A DNA stretch of 64,000 nucleotides, from assembly GCA_038562375.1 (NCBI GenBank), contig JBCFAY010000007.1:94641-158640 (forward strand), given 5' to 3'. Origin of the DNA: JBCFAY01 sp038562375 (GTDB lineage: Bacteria; Bacillota; Clostridia; Christensenellales; CAG-138). The position numbers and the translations under genes are program-made. The notes beneath the pieces are model-generated. The model did not search any database. It was not told the DNA's origin and saw nothing but the letters and a program-made list of their open reading frames with translations. Positions 8,444 through 17,103 of the stretch are shown piece after piece; the stretch's first letter is position 1; every line of letters starts with the position of its first letter.

Positions 8444-9043
8444 CTAAGCGATCGCCGCTCTCTTGAAGTGCTTTCTGAGCATGGCGAACCCCACGAACGC
8501 GCCGAGGATGCCGCCTACAAACGCCATGATCGGAAACGCCCATGAGATCTGCCGGAAGAGCTCAAATACCGTCCGGGTATAATCAGCCCCCATACTCTCG
8601 AGCATCATTTTTTCAAAGGAATCCTTCATGATCCAGAACGGCATCAGCATGCCCAGTATCCATAGGCTGAAAACGGCGTAGCCCGCAACCGACGCCTTTA
8701 CGCTTTTGTACTTTCCGGCCATAAAGATCAGGTCGGCGAGCAGCCCGAAAACCACGCCGGTAATGATCGGCACGAAGGTGTGCCCCGTCAGCACCATCAG
8801 TCCGCCGCAGATCGTCCCCATGATGGAGACCATGCCGAAGCATTTGACCTTCGTCAGAAAGAGCATGAACGGGATGCCGCAGACGACCGGCGCGAGAGCG
8901 GGCAGCAGCGTGTAGAAAATCGGAACGTAGCCGAGCATTCCGCACAGGAACAACAGCACGAAATAGAGGGCCGTAAAAATGCCGACGGTGATCAAATCCT
9001 TTGCCTGAAGCTTTTTCTTTTCCATGTTTAAGGTCCCTTCCAT
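8444..9043 (-). CDS. MptD-family ECF transporter S component
   Basis: This 199-aa membrane protein has about six helices. The N-terminal LQAKDLITVGIFTALYFVLLF, the central GHTFVPIITGVVFGLLADLIF and the late WAFPIMAFVGGILGAFVG are typical of the Trep_Strep/MptD S components. In streptococci and related Firmicutes these sit with IrtAB/YbtPQ-like exporters and have been linked to heme or siderophore uptake. The same company is seen here. Start 9043 has GGGGGA eight bases upstream; an ATG at 9025 is a second possibility. The ligand is inferred from context only. Confidence 0.85.
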   Translation of the reverse strand: MEGTLNMEKKKLQAKDLITVGIFTALYFVLLFLCGMLGYVPIFYTLLPALAPVVCGIPFMLFLTKVKCFGMVSIMGTICGGLMVLTGHTFVPIITGVVFGLLADLIFMAGKYKSVKASVAGYAVFSLWILGMLMPFWIMKDSFEKMMLESMGADYTRTVFELFRQISWAFPIMAFVGGILGAFVGFAMLRKHFKRAAIA

Positions 9044-9057
9044 GTTTCAATCCCCCT

Positions 9058-9468
9058 TTATTTTGCAATTTTCATGCCGAACGTTTCGCACTGCGCTCCG
9101 GCAGGCGCTTCGTTGACGATCAGGCTCTCGCAGACCAGCGTAGCCCCGGCATTTTTCATGCGCTCGTCAAAAGAGCGCATCCACTCGCCGTCGCCCCAGC
9201 CGTACGAGCCGAACAGCGCAAGCTTTTTGCCCGATACGCTGCCCTCGATCGAAGCGATAAACGGCTCGAATTCCGCTTCCTCCAATACCTCTACACCCAT
9301 CGCCGGGCAGCCGAGCGCCAAAACGTCGCACTCGAGGTCCGCCATGCTCGCTTCGGATACATGCTTGAGCGCGACGCTCGCCCCGGCGCTTTGTGCGCCC
9401 GCTTGGATGTGCTTTGCCATCGCCTCCGTGTTTCCGGTGCCGCTCCAATAGATCACGTTGATGTTCAT
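9058..9468 (-). CDS. Short-chain flavodoxin
   Basis: The protein is 136 aa with the FMN phosphate loop SGTGNTE (9-15) right after the first strand, then a LGCPAMGVE loop and LFGSYGWGDGEWM, the standard flavodoxin core. It is a low-potential electron carrier used in place of ferredoxin under iron limitation. In this operon it lies 26 bases after the DUF3793 gene and 14 before the S component, so an electron-donating role in handling the imported compound (iron reduction or macrocycle cleavage) is a reasonable inference. Confidence 0.9.
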   Translation of the reverse strand: MNINVIYWSGTGNTEAMAKHIQAGAQSAGASVALKHVSEASMADLECDVLALGCPAMGVEVLEEAEFEPFIASIEGSVSGKKLALFGSYGWGDGEWMRSFDERMKNAGATLVCESLIVNEAPAGAQCETFGMKIAK

Positions 9469-9493
9469 GCCGCTTCTCCTTTAAAGTTTTGTT

Positions 9494-10123
9494 TTATCCC
9501 GTCTGCGTTCCGGCGAGTATTTTCGCCGCTTCCCAAACGGGCGTTTGCCGTGTGATCAGATCGATCGCACAGCCCCTTGCCTGATCGATGAATCCAAATG
9601 TTTTCCTTGCGTTTTGTTCATCGTGATAGACCTTCCAGTAACGGCAGCAGAGATAATCCTTGCCGCGGTTTCTGATGAAAGCGTCCACGTCCTCAGGCGG
9701 ATAGCCGAGAAATACCCCGATTTCGTGCGGGAACTGCGCGCCGTCAAAACGCCCCTTAAGGTGCTCGAGCAATTCGCTCAGGTTGCTTTCCCCTTTATAG
9801 CCGTACCTGCACAACAGCTTTTTTGCCTCGGCAATCTTGAGCCTTTCATTCAGGAGCGCTTCGTCATATACGAGCAAACCGAACGTTTTTTTGTTCTGAT
9901 ACAGTTCTTTGACGCAGAGCCCCGTTCTCTCAAAAACATGTTTTTCCTGATCCCGCCAGGCATCTTTGCAGCAGTGGCGGAAACAGATCAGCGCGGAGGG
10001 CTTTACGCCCATTAATACAGGCGCGGCCGACAATAAGAAGTATCTTTCCATGTATTTCGGGGGCTCGAGGCAACGGATGCGCAGGAAGAGCCCGGCCTGG
10101 TTCACTTTATCTAAACGCTCCAT
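9494..10123 (-). CDS. DUF3793 family protein
   Basis: This soluble 209-aa protein carries the recognisable DUF3793 pattern: an N-terminal CFRHCCKDAW, the block LLVYDEALLNERL, FPHEIGVFLGYPPEDVDAFI, and the final YWKVYHDEQNARKTFGFIDQAR. The family is confined mainly to Clostridia and often lies beside flavodoxin and iron-uptake genes; its function is unknown. The CFRHCC cluster could bind a metal or heme. Its ATG lies 13 bases inside the end of the preceding ABC gene, so translation is probably coupled. Nothing here is truncated. Confidence 0.8.
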   Translation of the reverse strand: MERLDKVNQAGLFLRIRCLEPPKYMERYFLLSAAPVLMGVKPSALICFRHCCKDAWRDQEKHVFERTGLCVKELYQNKKTFGLLVYDEALLNERLKIAEAKKLLCRYGYKGESNLSELLEHLKGRFDGAQFPHEIGVFLGYPPEDVDAFIRNRGKDYLCCRYWKVYHDEQNARKTFGFIDQARGCAIDLITRQTPVWEAAKILAGTQTG

Positions 10124-11844
10124 CCAAGGCTCTCCTGCTGGATCTGCCAGAGCTTTGCGTATAGCCCGTTTCGGGCGAGCAGCTCGCCGTGCGCGCCCTG
10201 TTCGGAGAGCCTTCCCTCGTCAAGCACGATGATTTTGTCCGCCCCCGCGACGGTTTTGAGCCTGTGGGCGATCACGACCACCGTCCGCCCCCTGACCAGC
10301 TCGGAAACGGCTTGCTGAATCATCACCTCGTTCTCGGGGTCGATGGAAGCCGTCGCCTCGTCCAGAAGCACGATGGGCGCGTCCTTGAGGATCGCCCTTG
10401 CGATGGAAATGCGCTGGCGTTCCCCGCCGGAAAGCGTGCAGCCGTTCTCGCCGATGAGCGTCTCATAGCCGTTCTCCATCTTCTCGATAAACTCGTCGCA
10501 TCGCGCGATCTTCGCGGCGGCGCGCACCTGTTCGTCCGTCGCGCCCTCCCTGCCGATGCGGATGTTGTTGATGACCGTGTCGTTGAAGAGCACGACGTCC
10601 TGGAACACAAAGCTCATGGTTTTCATCAGCGTTTCGGGGTCGATATCCCGGATGTTCCTGCCGCCGATTCGCACCTCGCCCTTGCGGACATCCCAGAACC
10701 GCGCGATGAGCCGCGAAATCGTGCTCTTTCCGGAACCCGACGGGCCGACGAGCGCGGTCACCGCGTTCTGCTCGAGCGTTATGCTCATGTCCTTGATGAC
10801 GTCCTCCTCGTTGTAGGCGAATGTTACGTTTTTAAATTCGATATTGCAGTTTGGGAAAACAACCTCCGTATCGCCCTCCATGGCAGGTTCGTTCCGAAGC
10901 TGCTGCATGCGCTTTGTCGACGTAAAGAAGTACATCACCTCGGCGAGCATGGTCAATACCGTCAGTATGGGCGCGTAAATGCGGGTGCTGATCATCGTGA
11001 ATGTCAGGAACTTTACGGCGTCAACGCTCCCCGCGGTCAGCAAGTTGACGCCGGCTAATATAACCACGCCGATGCCCACCTGCAGCACGATCGAGGACAG
11101 CGTGACGAAGCTTCCGGCGACCGCCTCGAACGTGATGGCCTCCTTCATCATCCGCTTGAGCGCCGCCTTGAGCGCCGCCGATTTTTCGCCCGACAAGCCG
11201 AAGGCCTTTACGACCTTGATGCCGTCCAGATACTCCTGTATCTGCTTTGAAACGTTCAGCTTCGCCCCGACATGGCGCTCTCCGAGCTTCCTCTGAAGCG
11301 TTCTTGAAAGATAGATGACTCCCATGGAAAGGGGCAGGACGAACAGCAGCGCGAGCGTCATGCGCCAGTCGTAGAAGGCGAGCAGTATCGACACGATTGC
11401 GATGGAGATCGCGTTCGCGGCGATCTGCGGGATAGCGTGGCTCATCATCTGCTCTACCGTGGCGCAGTCGCCCATGATGTTTGTCGTCAGCTCGGACAGA
11501 TCCTTGCGGTTGAAGAACGACAGCGGGAGCCTTCGCATATGCTCGGCGACCTCGATGCGGATATCGGTGCTTTCCGCGTACGCGGTGGTATAGGTTTTAT
11601 CATATTCGACGCTGTAAACGAAGAAGTAGAGCGCCGCGGCCAATATGCCGAGGCCCAGGAGCATCCACAGCTTCCCGGTATCGAGAGGCCCTCCCGCGGC
11701 CAGAGGCTCCACGATGGTCTGCATCGCCTGCATGATCACCATGAACGGGAAAAAGAGGACGATATTGGCCAATACGCAGACAAAAATCGCCCGCTTTAGG
11801 TTCTTATGCCCCTGATCGGATAAACGGAGCAGCTTTTTAAGCAT
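10111..11844 (-). CDS. ABC transporter half-molecule (permease-ATPase), IrtB/YbtQ-like
   Basis: The protein is 577 aa with six membrane helices in the first 300 residues and a C-terminal ABC domain: Walker A GPSGSGKST, signature LSGGERQR, Walker B IVLLDEATA, and H-loop IAHRLK. It overlaps the preceding ABC gene by 8 bases and the DUF3793 gene by 13. Such tandem pairs form heterodimers. Although of exporter fold, the IrtAB/YbtPQ group imports ferri-siderophores, and the ECF/flavodoxin/DUF3793 context favours that group over drug efflux. The substrate is not readable from the sequence. Confidence 0.85.
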   Translation of the reverse strand: MLKKLLRLSDQGHKNLKRAIFVCVLANIVLFFPFMVIMQAMQTIVEPLAAGGPLDTGKLWMLLGLGILAAALYFFVYSVEYDKTYTTAYAESTDIRIEVAEHMRRLPLSFFNRKDLSELTTNIMGDCATVEQMMSHAIPQIAANAISIAIVSILLAFYDWRMTLALLFVLPLSMGVIYLSRTLQRKLGERHVGAKLNVSKQIQEYLDGIKVVKAFGLSGEKSAALKAALKRMMKEAITFEAVAGSFVTLSSIVLQVGIGVVILAGVNLLTAGSVDAVKFLTFTMISTRIYAPILTVLTMLAEVMYFFTSTKRMQQLRNEPAMEGDTEVVFPNCNIEFKNVTFAYNEEDVIKDMSITLEQNAVTALVGPSGSGKSTISRLIARFWDVRKGEVRIGGRNIRDIDPETLMKTMSFVFQDVVLFNDTVINNIRIGREGATDEQVRAAAKIARCDEFIEKMENGYETLIGENGCTLSGGERQRISIARAILKDAPIVLLDEATASIDPENEVMIQQAVSELVRGRTVVVIAHRLKTVAGADKIIVLDEGRLSEQGAHGELLARNGLYAKLWQIQQESLGWSV

Positions 11845-13663
11845 TGTTCGCCACCTCCCTTTGCGTAATCGTCCAGCTCATCGCCGAGGTATACTGCCGC
11901 CACATACGGCTGTACCGTCCGCCCGAGGCCGCGAGCGCGTCGTGCCTGCCTTCCTCGGCAAGCCTTCCCTCGTCGATTACGAGGATCTTGTCGGCGCCCC
12001 GCACACTCGAGAGCCTGTGCGCGATGATGATGACCGTCTTGTTCTTCATGAGCTGCTCAAAGGCGAGCTGGATTTTATGCTCGTTTTCCGGATCGGCAAA
12101 GGCGGTCGCCTCGTCGAGCACGATGATGGGCGCGTTTTTAAGAATCGCCCTGGCGATTGCGATCCGCTGCCTCTCGCCGCCGGACAAATGGATGTTGTTG
12201 GTCCCGATGACCGTGTCGTAGCCGCCGGGCAGCCTTTCGACGAATTCGTGGCACTGCGCCGCCTTCGCGGCCGCGATCACATCCTCCCGGCTCGCGTCCT
12301 TATTGCCGATGCGGATGTTGTCGAGTATGCTCTGCTGGAAAAGGAACACGTCCTGGAACACGAAGCTGACGATGCTCATCAGGTATTCGCCGGACATCTC
12401 GCGGATATCCACGCCGCCGATCTTGATGCTGCCGGCGTTCACGTCGTAAAAGCGCGGAATGAGATGGGCGATCGTGCTCTTGCCGGAGCCGGACGGGCCG
12501 ACAAGCGCCGTGACCTCGTTTTGTTTCGCCGTAAAGCTGACGCCGGATAAAGCCTCCGATTCGCCGTAGGAAAAGCTTACATGATCAAAGGCAATATCAA
12601 AGCCCCGCGCTGTCTTGGGATTTTTAGCCTCCGGCAGGGGTTTCTCGGCGAATACCCGGTCCATGCGCTCGATGCCGTCGGCAATCTGTCTTCCCTTTTG
12701 CGATATGTACATCAGCTTGAGGAAGGGCGCCGTGATGGCGACCGAAAAGATCAGATAAAACAGCGCCGACAGCGCGAATTTCGGGTAATCGGTCACGCCG
12801 CCCGCAAGCCAAATGATGACCGGCATCAGGAATATGTAGATGTTGTTGAGCACCACGAGGAACATCACAAACCCATTCTTGAAGGATTTTGTGTACGCGA
12901 GCGCGAAATCGCCGTAGGTCTTGATGGAATCATAGAATTTTCTGAAGGAGTATATCGTCTGGCTGAACGCTTTGACGACCGAGATGCCGCGCACATACTC
13001 CACCGAGGCGTTGTTCATGTCCTCAAGCGAATCCTGATAGGTCTTGATAAACGCCGAGGCGTTTTTCCCCGCATACATGCTTTGAAGGATATAGAGCACG
13101 ATGATCGGCACGAGCGTCGCGAGGCCCAGCCGCCAGTCGAAAACGAACAATATGACCAGCACGACGAGCGGAGTGGCGAACGAACCGACCAGATCGGGAA
13201 GCTGATGGGCGATGAATCCCTCGATCTTCTCGATATTCTCATCCACCACCTTGCGGATCTTGCCCGTAGAGTTCTCGGTATGAAAGCCCATCGGCAGGCT
13301 CGCGAGATGGTTCGTGAATTTCAGTTTTAAGTAATACAGCGTTTTGAACGCGGCAAGATGCGAGCACATCAGCGCGAGAAAATTCAGCAGGATCGCGCCG
13401 ATCGCCGCTCCTCCGGCAAGCCAGCCGAGGCGGATCATGGAGCCGCCGTCGATGCCGCTCAGATCGTTCATGTGCATCGCCAGTTCGCGGATGATGTAAT
13501 AGATCGCCACGAAAGGCACAAACGAAACCGCCACGCTTAGCACGGCGAGTATGCACGATGAAAGAACGAGCGCCTTTTTGGTAAACGCAAGCTCCCACAT
13601 GCGCCTCATGCCGCTGTTTGCGCCGCTTTTACTCCGCGGTGTTTTCGCGTTGGGACTGGACAT
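11837..13663 (-). CDS. ABC transporter half-molecule (permease-ATPase), IrtA/YbtP-like
   Basis: This 608-aa partner of the next half-transporter is the first gene of the operon. It has an N-terminal basic leader (about 25 residues), six helices, then Walker A GPSGSGKST, signature LSGGERQR, Walker B IIVLDEATA and H-loop IAHRLS. The C-terminal 8 bases overlap the second ABC gene. Start 13663 has AAAGGAGG well placed. Two 16-base palindromes lie between it and tetR and are likely operators. It lacks the siderophore-interacting FAD domain found at the N-terminus of mycobacterial IrtA. Confidence 0.85.
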   Translation of the reverse strand: MSSPNAKTPRSKSGANSGMRRMWELAFTKKALVLSSCILAVLSVAVSFVPFVAIYYIIRELAMHMNDLSGIDGGSMIRLGWLAGGAAIGAILLNFLALMCSHLAAFKTLYYLKLKFTNHLASLPMGFHTENSTGKIRKVVDENIEKIEGFIAHQLPDLVGSFATPLVVLVILFVFDWRLGLATLVPIIVLYILQSMYAGKNASAFIKTYQDSLEDMNNASVEYVRGISVVKAFSQTIYSFRKFYDSIKTYGDFALAYTKSFKNGFVMFLVVLNNIYIFLMPVIIWLAGGVTDYPKFALSALFYLIFSVAITAPFLKLMYISQKGRQIADGIERMDRVFAEKPLPEAKNPKTARGFDIAFDHVSFSYGESEALSGVSFTAKQNEVTALVGPSGSGKSTIAHLIPRFYDVNAGSIKIGGVDIREMSGEYLMSIVSFVFQDVFLFQQSILDNIRIGNKDASREDVIAAAKAAQCHEFVERLPGGYDTVIGTNNIHLSGGERQRIAIARAILKNAPIIVLDEATAFADPENEHKIQLAFEQLMKNKTVIIIAHRLSSVRGADKILVIDEGRLAEEGRHDALAASGGRYSRMWRQYTSAMSWTITQREVANNA

Positions 13664-13684
13664 AGTACTCCTCCTTTATTAATA

Positions 13685-13758
13685 GTTAGTTATAACTAAC
13701 CAAATGGCGAAAAATAAAAGCCTCCATGGAAGGCGCGCGGCAGTTAGACGCGTCTAAC
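13685..13758. promoter_or_regulatory. Two 16-base palindromic operators upstream of the ABC operon
   Basis: GTTAGTTATAACTAAC (13685-13700) and GTTAGACGCGTCTAAC (13743-13758) are both perfect palindromes sharing GTTAG-N6-CTAAC, 58 bases apart start to start. They lie between tetR and the first ABC gene, the position expected for TetR-family binding. The second could also fold at the end of the tetR transcript, though the T run after it is on the plus strand. Confidence 0.65.
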
Positions 13759-13773
13759 TTTTTGACTAAAAAA

Positions 13774-14400
13774 TTAAACCCTGTTGAACAGCTCACGAAA
13801 CACGCTTTTCCAGCCGCCGGTATAAAAAACGGCTAAAAACTCAAGGTTCTCAACGGCTTGTTCATAGCTCATATCGTGACGGACAGGTTCGAAGAGCGCG
13901 TTGATATAGCTGTCCGATACAATATGGATGACATTATGGTTGAGCCTGGCGACGGACCCGTCCGACTTCTGCAACCTGTTCAAATAGGAAAGCGTATGCC
14001 TGATCTCGCGATCTACGATCGCATGTACAAAGTCCGCTTTTGAAGAACCCTCCGCATTGACGATCAACAGTCTGAAAATATCGAAATTGTCATAGATGAA
14101 TTTGTAAACCCGATGGAGGTCGGCAATGGTGCTCTGCATCGTGACCTCGCTCACGATACCCTCGGCATCATAATAGGAGGCGCTCAATTCGTCGAACATT
14201 TTGTCCACCTGATCGCAAACAGGGGCAACGATCGCGTCAAACAGCGCGGCCTTATCTTTAAAGTAGGCGTAGATGGCACCCGTCGTCATCCCGGCGGCGG
14301 AGGCGATATTCCGAAGGGATGCGTTCTGAAAGCCCTTTTGCAAAAATTCCTGCTTGCCGAAATGCAGGAGTTTCTCCTGCGTGCTCATCCCGTTACGCAT
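13774..14400 (-). CDS. TetR/AcrR family regulator of the ABC-ECF operon
   Basis: The protein is 208 aa with an N-terminal helix-turn-helix: KLLHFGKQEFLQKGF, then SLRNIASAAGMTTGAIYAYFKDKAALFDAIV, the standard TetR pattern. The C-terminal ligand domain is of the plain type (last residues FRELFNRV). The start at 14400 has GGAGG seven bases upstream; the frame could extend to 14529 but would run through the promoter and operator. It is the promoter-proximal gene of the ABC-DUF3793-flavodoxin-ECF cluster and probably represses both itself and the downstream operon. The inducer is likely the transported molecule or a metal complex (inference). Confidence 0.9.
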   Translation of the reverse strand: MRNGMSTQEKLLHFGKQEFLQKGFQNASLRNIASAAGMTTGAIYAYFKDKAALFDAIVAPVCDQVDKMFDELSASYYDAEGIVSEVTMQSTIADLHRVYKFIYDNFDIFRLLIVNAEGSSKADFVHAIVDREIRHTLSYLNRLQKSDGSVARLNHNVIHIVSDSYINALFEPVRHDMSYEQAVENLEFLAVFYTGGWKSVFRELFNRV

Positions 14401-14428
14401 AGGGGCGCCTCCTTCCCTGTGATATTGC

Positions 14429-14481
14429 ATAACAACGTTATATAACAGTGTTATTCTATGTGATTTTTTGAATGCTGTCAA
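14429..14481 (-). promoter_or_regulatory. tetR promoter with overlapping operator
   Basis: On the minus strand TTGACA (14481-14476), 17 bases, then TAGAAT (14458-14453). Directly after the -10, two adjacent 13-base imperfect palindromes, ATAACAACGTTAT (14429-14441) and ATAACAGTGTTAT (14442-14454), cover the expected start site. This layout fits autorepression. Confidence 0.75.
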
Positions 14482-14646
14482 GAGTGATCGTATAAAAACT
14501 GGTAAAATATCGGCGGACACCCGCCCCAACCATCCGTCCTCGCCTGTAAGCAGTGATATGCATCGAACGTTGCGGTAAGCGACCTTCCTTTACGATAAAC
14601 CGTGCGTTCGTTTATTCCCCCTTCGCGGGGCATAGCGGCGGAATGA

Positions 14647-14699
14647 TTGACGATGCGAATACCAAATGATATAGTATCGCTATACCCGTATGGGTATAG
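14647..14699 (+). promoter_or_regulatory. csoR promoter and CsoR-type operator
   Basis: TTGACG (14647-14652), 17 bases, TATAGT (14670-14675), followed by the inverted repeat CTATACCC-GTAT-GGGTATAG (14680-14699). C/G-tract repeats of this kind are the known binding sites of CsoR-family repressors. Confidence 0.8.
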
Positions 14700-14712
14700 C
14701 GGAGGTAAAAGT

Positions 14713-14988
14713 ATGCGCAAATGTATGGACGGCGACAACCTCCATAGAAGGCTCAACAAAATCATGGGGCAAATCAAAGCCATCGACAAAATGGTGGATG
14801 ACGATGTTCCCTGCGAGGATGTGCTGATTCAAATAAACGCCGTGAAAAGCGCTTTGCATAAGGTTGGCCAGGTCGTTCTGGAGGGCCACCTGAACCACTG
14901 CGTCCGCGAGGGGATTGAAAACGGCGATGCGGATAAAACCATTGCGGATTTTGCCAAGGCGGTGGAGCATTTTTCAAGGATGTCATAG
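14713..14988 (+). CDS. csoR: CsoR-type copper-sensing transcriptional repressor
   Basis: This 91-aa all-helical DUF156 protein has the core NLHRRLNKIMGQIKAIDKMV. The metal ligands Cys34, His59 and Cys63 keep the spacing C-x24-H-x3-C of copper CsoR, in place of the RcnR or FrmR patterns. Copper(I) binding would release it from DNA. The ATG at 14713 follows GGAGGT by six bases; an upstream in-frame ATG at 14647 would overlap the promoter and operator. It stands alone between its own operator and a strong terminator, with the P-type ATPase as its evident second target. Confidence 0.88.
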   Translation: MRKCMDGDNLHRRLNKIMGQIKAIDKMVDDDVPCEDVLIQINAVKSALHKVGQVVLEGHLNHCVREGIENGDADKTIADFAKAVEHFSRMS

Positions 14989-15008
14989 ACTGGTCGGATC
15001 TGGTGAAA

Positions 15009-15042
15009 GACGGCGGCTTTTCAAAAAGCCGCCGTCCTTTTT
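15009..15042 (+). terminator. csoR terminator abutting the next promoter
   Basis: GACGGCGGCT (15009-15018) pairs with AGCCGCCGTC (15027-15036), and the run CTTTTT follows. The -35 box of the ATPase promoter starts two bases after the T run. Confidence 0.85.
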
Positions 15043-15043
15043 A

Positions 15044-15095
15044 TTGACACCATATATTCGTGTGCATATAATATACCCATACCCCCATAGGTATG
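15044..15095 (+). promoter_or_regulatory. Promoter and CsoR-like operator of the P-type ATPase gene
   Basis: TTGACA (15044-15049), 17 bases, TATAAT (15067-15072): a consensus promoter. The inverted repeat CATACC-CCCATA-GGTATG (15078-15095) covers the start site and resembles the csoR operator (runs of C then G flanked by TA). Confidence 0.8.
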
Positions 15096-15110
15096 TTAAG
15101 GAGTATTGGA

Positions 15111-17003
15111 TTGGTTGCATTTTTAAAAGACAACGAAAAACGGACGGTGCTTCTGCTCATTCTTTCCGCCCCCGCTTTGATCGTCAGCTTCTTCCGCCTC
15201 GGCAATCCGCCGGTTGACGCGGCGTGGGCGGCAATCGTTCTCTGCGGCATCCCGATCATAAAAGACGCCGTCGTCGGCCTGATCACAGCGTTCAATATCA
15301 AAGCGGACGTTTTGGTATCCATAGCATTGATCGCGTCCATTGCCATCGGGGAAACCTTTGCCGCCGGCGAGGTTGCTTTCATTATGGCCCTCGGCGCTTA
15401 TCTGGAGGAGCGCACCGTGGCGAAGGCGCGCGCAGGAATTGAAAAGCTGGTGCATTTGACCCCCTCCACGGCGAGGGTGATACGCAGCGGCGAGGAAAAC
15501 ATAATCCCCGCAGAACAGGTCGAAGTAGGCGATACCCTCCGGGTATTGGCCGGGGAAACAATCGCCGTAGACGGTCTGATTACAAAAGGCCGGACTTGTG
15601 TCGACCAGTCCGTTATGACGGGCGAATCCCTCCCCGTTGACAAAAGCGAGGGCGACGAAGTACAAAGCGGAACCGTCAACCAGTTCGGAACCTTTGATAT
15701 GGTGGCGCAAAGGGTCGGTGAGGATAGTTCTCTGCAGCGCATGGTACGCCTTGTGGAATCCGCGGATGCGGGGAAGGCAAAAATCGTCGGCATTACCGAC
15801 CGCTGGGCGACATGGATTGTTGTAATTGCCCTCGCCGCCGCTGTCATCACATGGGTTGCCACGGGGGAGATCATCCGCTCGGTGACGATTCTCGTTGTGT
15901 TCTGCCCCTGCGCGCTTGTGCTTGCAACGCCTACCGCTATTATGGCAGGCATCGGAAACGCTACAAAATACGGCATCCTTATCAGCAAAGCAGACGCGCT
16001 GGAGCGCCTGGCAAAGGTGCGGCGGATTGCGTTTGACAAAACGGGTACGCTTACCTACGGCAAACCTTCCGTGACAAAAGCGGAAAGTTCTGTTTCAGAC
16101 ATAAACGGCGATAAATTGCTTGAAATGACTGCAACGGCAGAATTGCGCTCGGAGCATCCGCTCGGCAAGGCCATCGTTGCGCATTACAAGAAGGGGCACG
16201 GAAAGCCGCCTTCCGAGCCGGAAGCGTTTGAGCTGCTGCCGGGCCGCGGCGTTGCAGCGCGGGTGCAGGGCCGGGCGTTGTTTGCGGGAAACGACGCGCT
16301 CGTTGCCGATCATGCGTTGGAAATACCAAAGGAGCTTAAACAAAGCGTAAACGACGCGAAGGCCAACGGCAATACTGTGATTTATGTGATGGACAAGGAG
16401 CGCGTCATCGGCTTGATCGCCCTTTCCGATACGTTGCGGCCCGATGCCGCCCAAACGGTCGAAGCAATCGGCGAAACAGGCACAAAGACGGTGCTGCTTA
16501 CCGGCGATGCCCCGCAAGCGGCAAACCATATCGCGGGAGTTGCAGGGATTGCCGAGGTGAGAGCAAACTGCCTGCCGGAAGATAAATTGACTGAAATTCG
16601 GCGTTATCAGGAAAGCGGCGATCCTGTCTGCATGGTGGGCGACGGTATCAACGACGCCCCCGCGCTCAAAGCCGCCCACGTAGGCATTGCAATGGGCGGC
16701 GTCGGAAGCGATATTGCCATCGAAGCGGCCGATATCGTTCTTGTCGGCGATGATATCAAGGAAATCCCGCACTTGCTGAGGCTGTCAAAGAAGGTGCTGC
16801 GCACCATCGGCATCAATCTTGCGGCATCCATGATACTCAATTTTGCCGCCATTTCTTTGGCGATTATCGGGATACTGAACCCGGTGCTGGGCGCGCTCGT
16901 ACATAATATCGGCTCAGTGGCGGTCGTCATCAATTCTTCGTTGCTGTTGAAATGGAGGAAAGGATATAAGACAAGGCGCGCAAACGCCGCCTTACGCGCA
17001 TAG
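15111..17003 (+). CDS. P1B-type heavy-metal ATPase with CPC motif
   Basis: The protein is about 630 aa. It shows the TGES actuator loop, the membrane metal motif FCPCALVLATP, phosphorylation site DKTGT, the SEHPLG motif of P1B pumps and hinge GDGINDAP. There is no N-terminal CxxC metal-binding domain. The last helices read ALVHNIGSVAVVINSSLLL, unlike the NYN/MSS signature of CopA copper pumps, so copper is suggested mainly by the CsoR neighbour and operator; zinc or another soft metal stays possible. Start: an ATG at 15093 lies in the operator without a ribosome site, while AAGGAG at 15098-15103 points to TTG 15111. Confidence 0.88.
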   Translation: MVAFLKDNEKRTVLLLILSAPALIVSFFRLGNPPVDAAWAAIVLCGIPIIKDAVVGLITAFNIKADVLVSIALIASIAIGETFAAGEVAFIMALGAYLEERTVAKARAGIEKLVHLTPSTARVIRSGEENIIPAEQVEVGDTLRVLAGETIAVDGLITKGRTCVDQSVMTGESLPVDKSEGDEVQSGTVNQFGTFDMVAQRVGEDSSLQRMVRLVESADAGKAKIVGITDRWATWIVVIALAAAVITWVATGEIIRSVTILVVFCPCALVLATPTAIMAGIGNATKYGILISKADALERLAKVRRIAFDKTGTLTYGKPSVTKAESSVSDINGDKLLEMTATAELRSEHPLGKAIVAHYKKGHGKPPSEPEAFELLPGRGVAARVQGRALFAGNDALVADHALEIPKELKQSVNDAKANGNTVIYVMDKERVIGLIALSDTLRPDAAQTVEAIGETGTKTVLLTGDAPQAANHIAGVAGIAEVRANCLPEDKLTEIRRYQESGDPVCMVGDGINDAPALKAAHVGIAMGGVGSDIAIEAADIVLVGDDIKEIPHLLRLSKKVLRTIGINLAASMILNFAAISLAIIGILNPVLGALVHNIGSVAVVINSSLLLKWRKGYKTRRANAALRA

Positions 17004-17103
17004 TCCTTGATCGTGCGCGTCACAGGCGGCAAAAAAGCAGCTTGCATCCAAACGAGCATCGGCTAGAATAAAGATATCGACGATGTAGAGGAGGGGATTG
17101 CAT

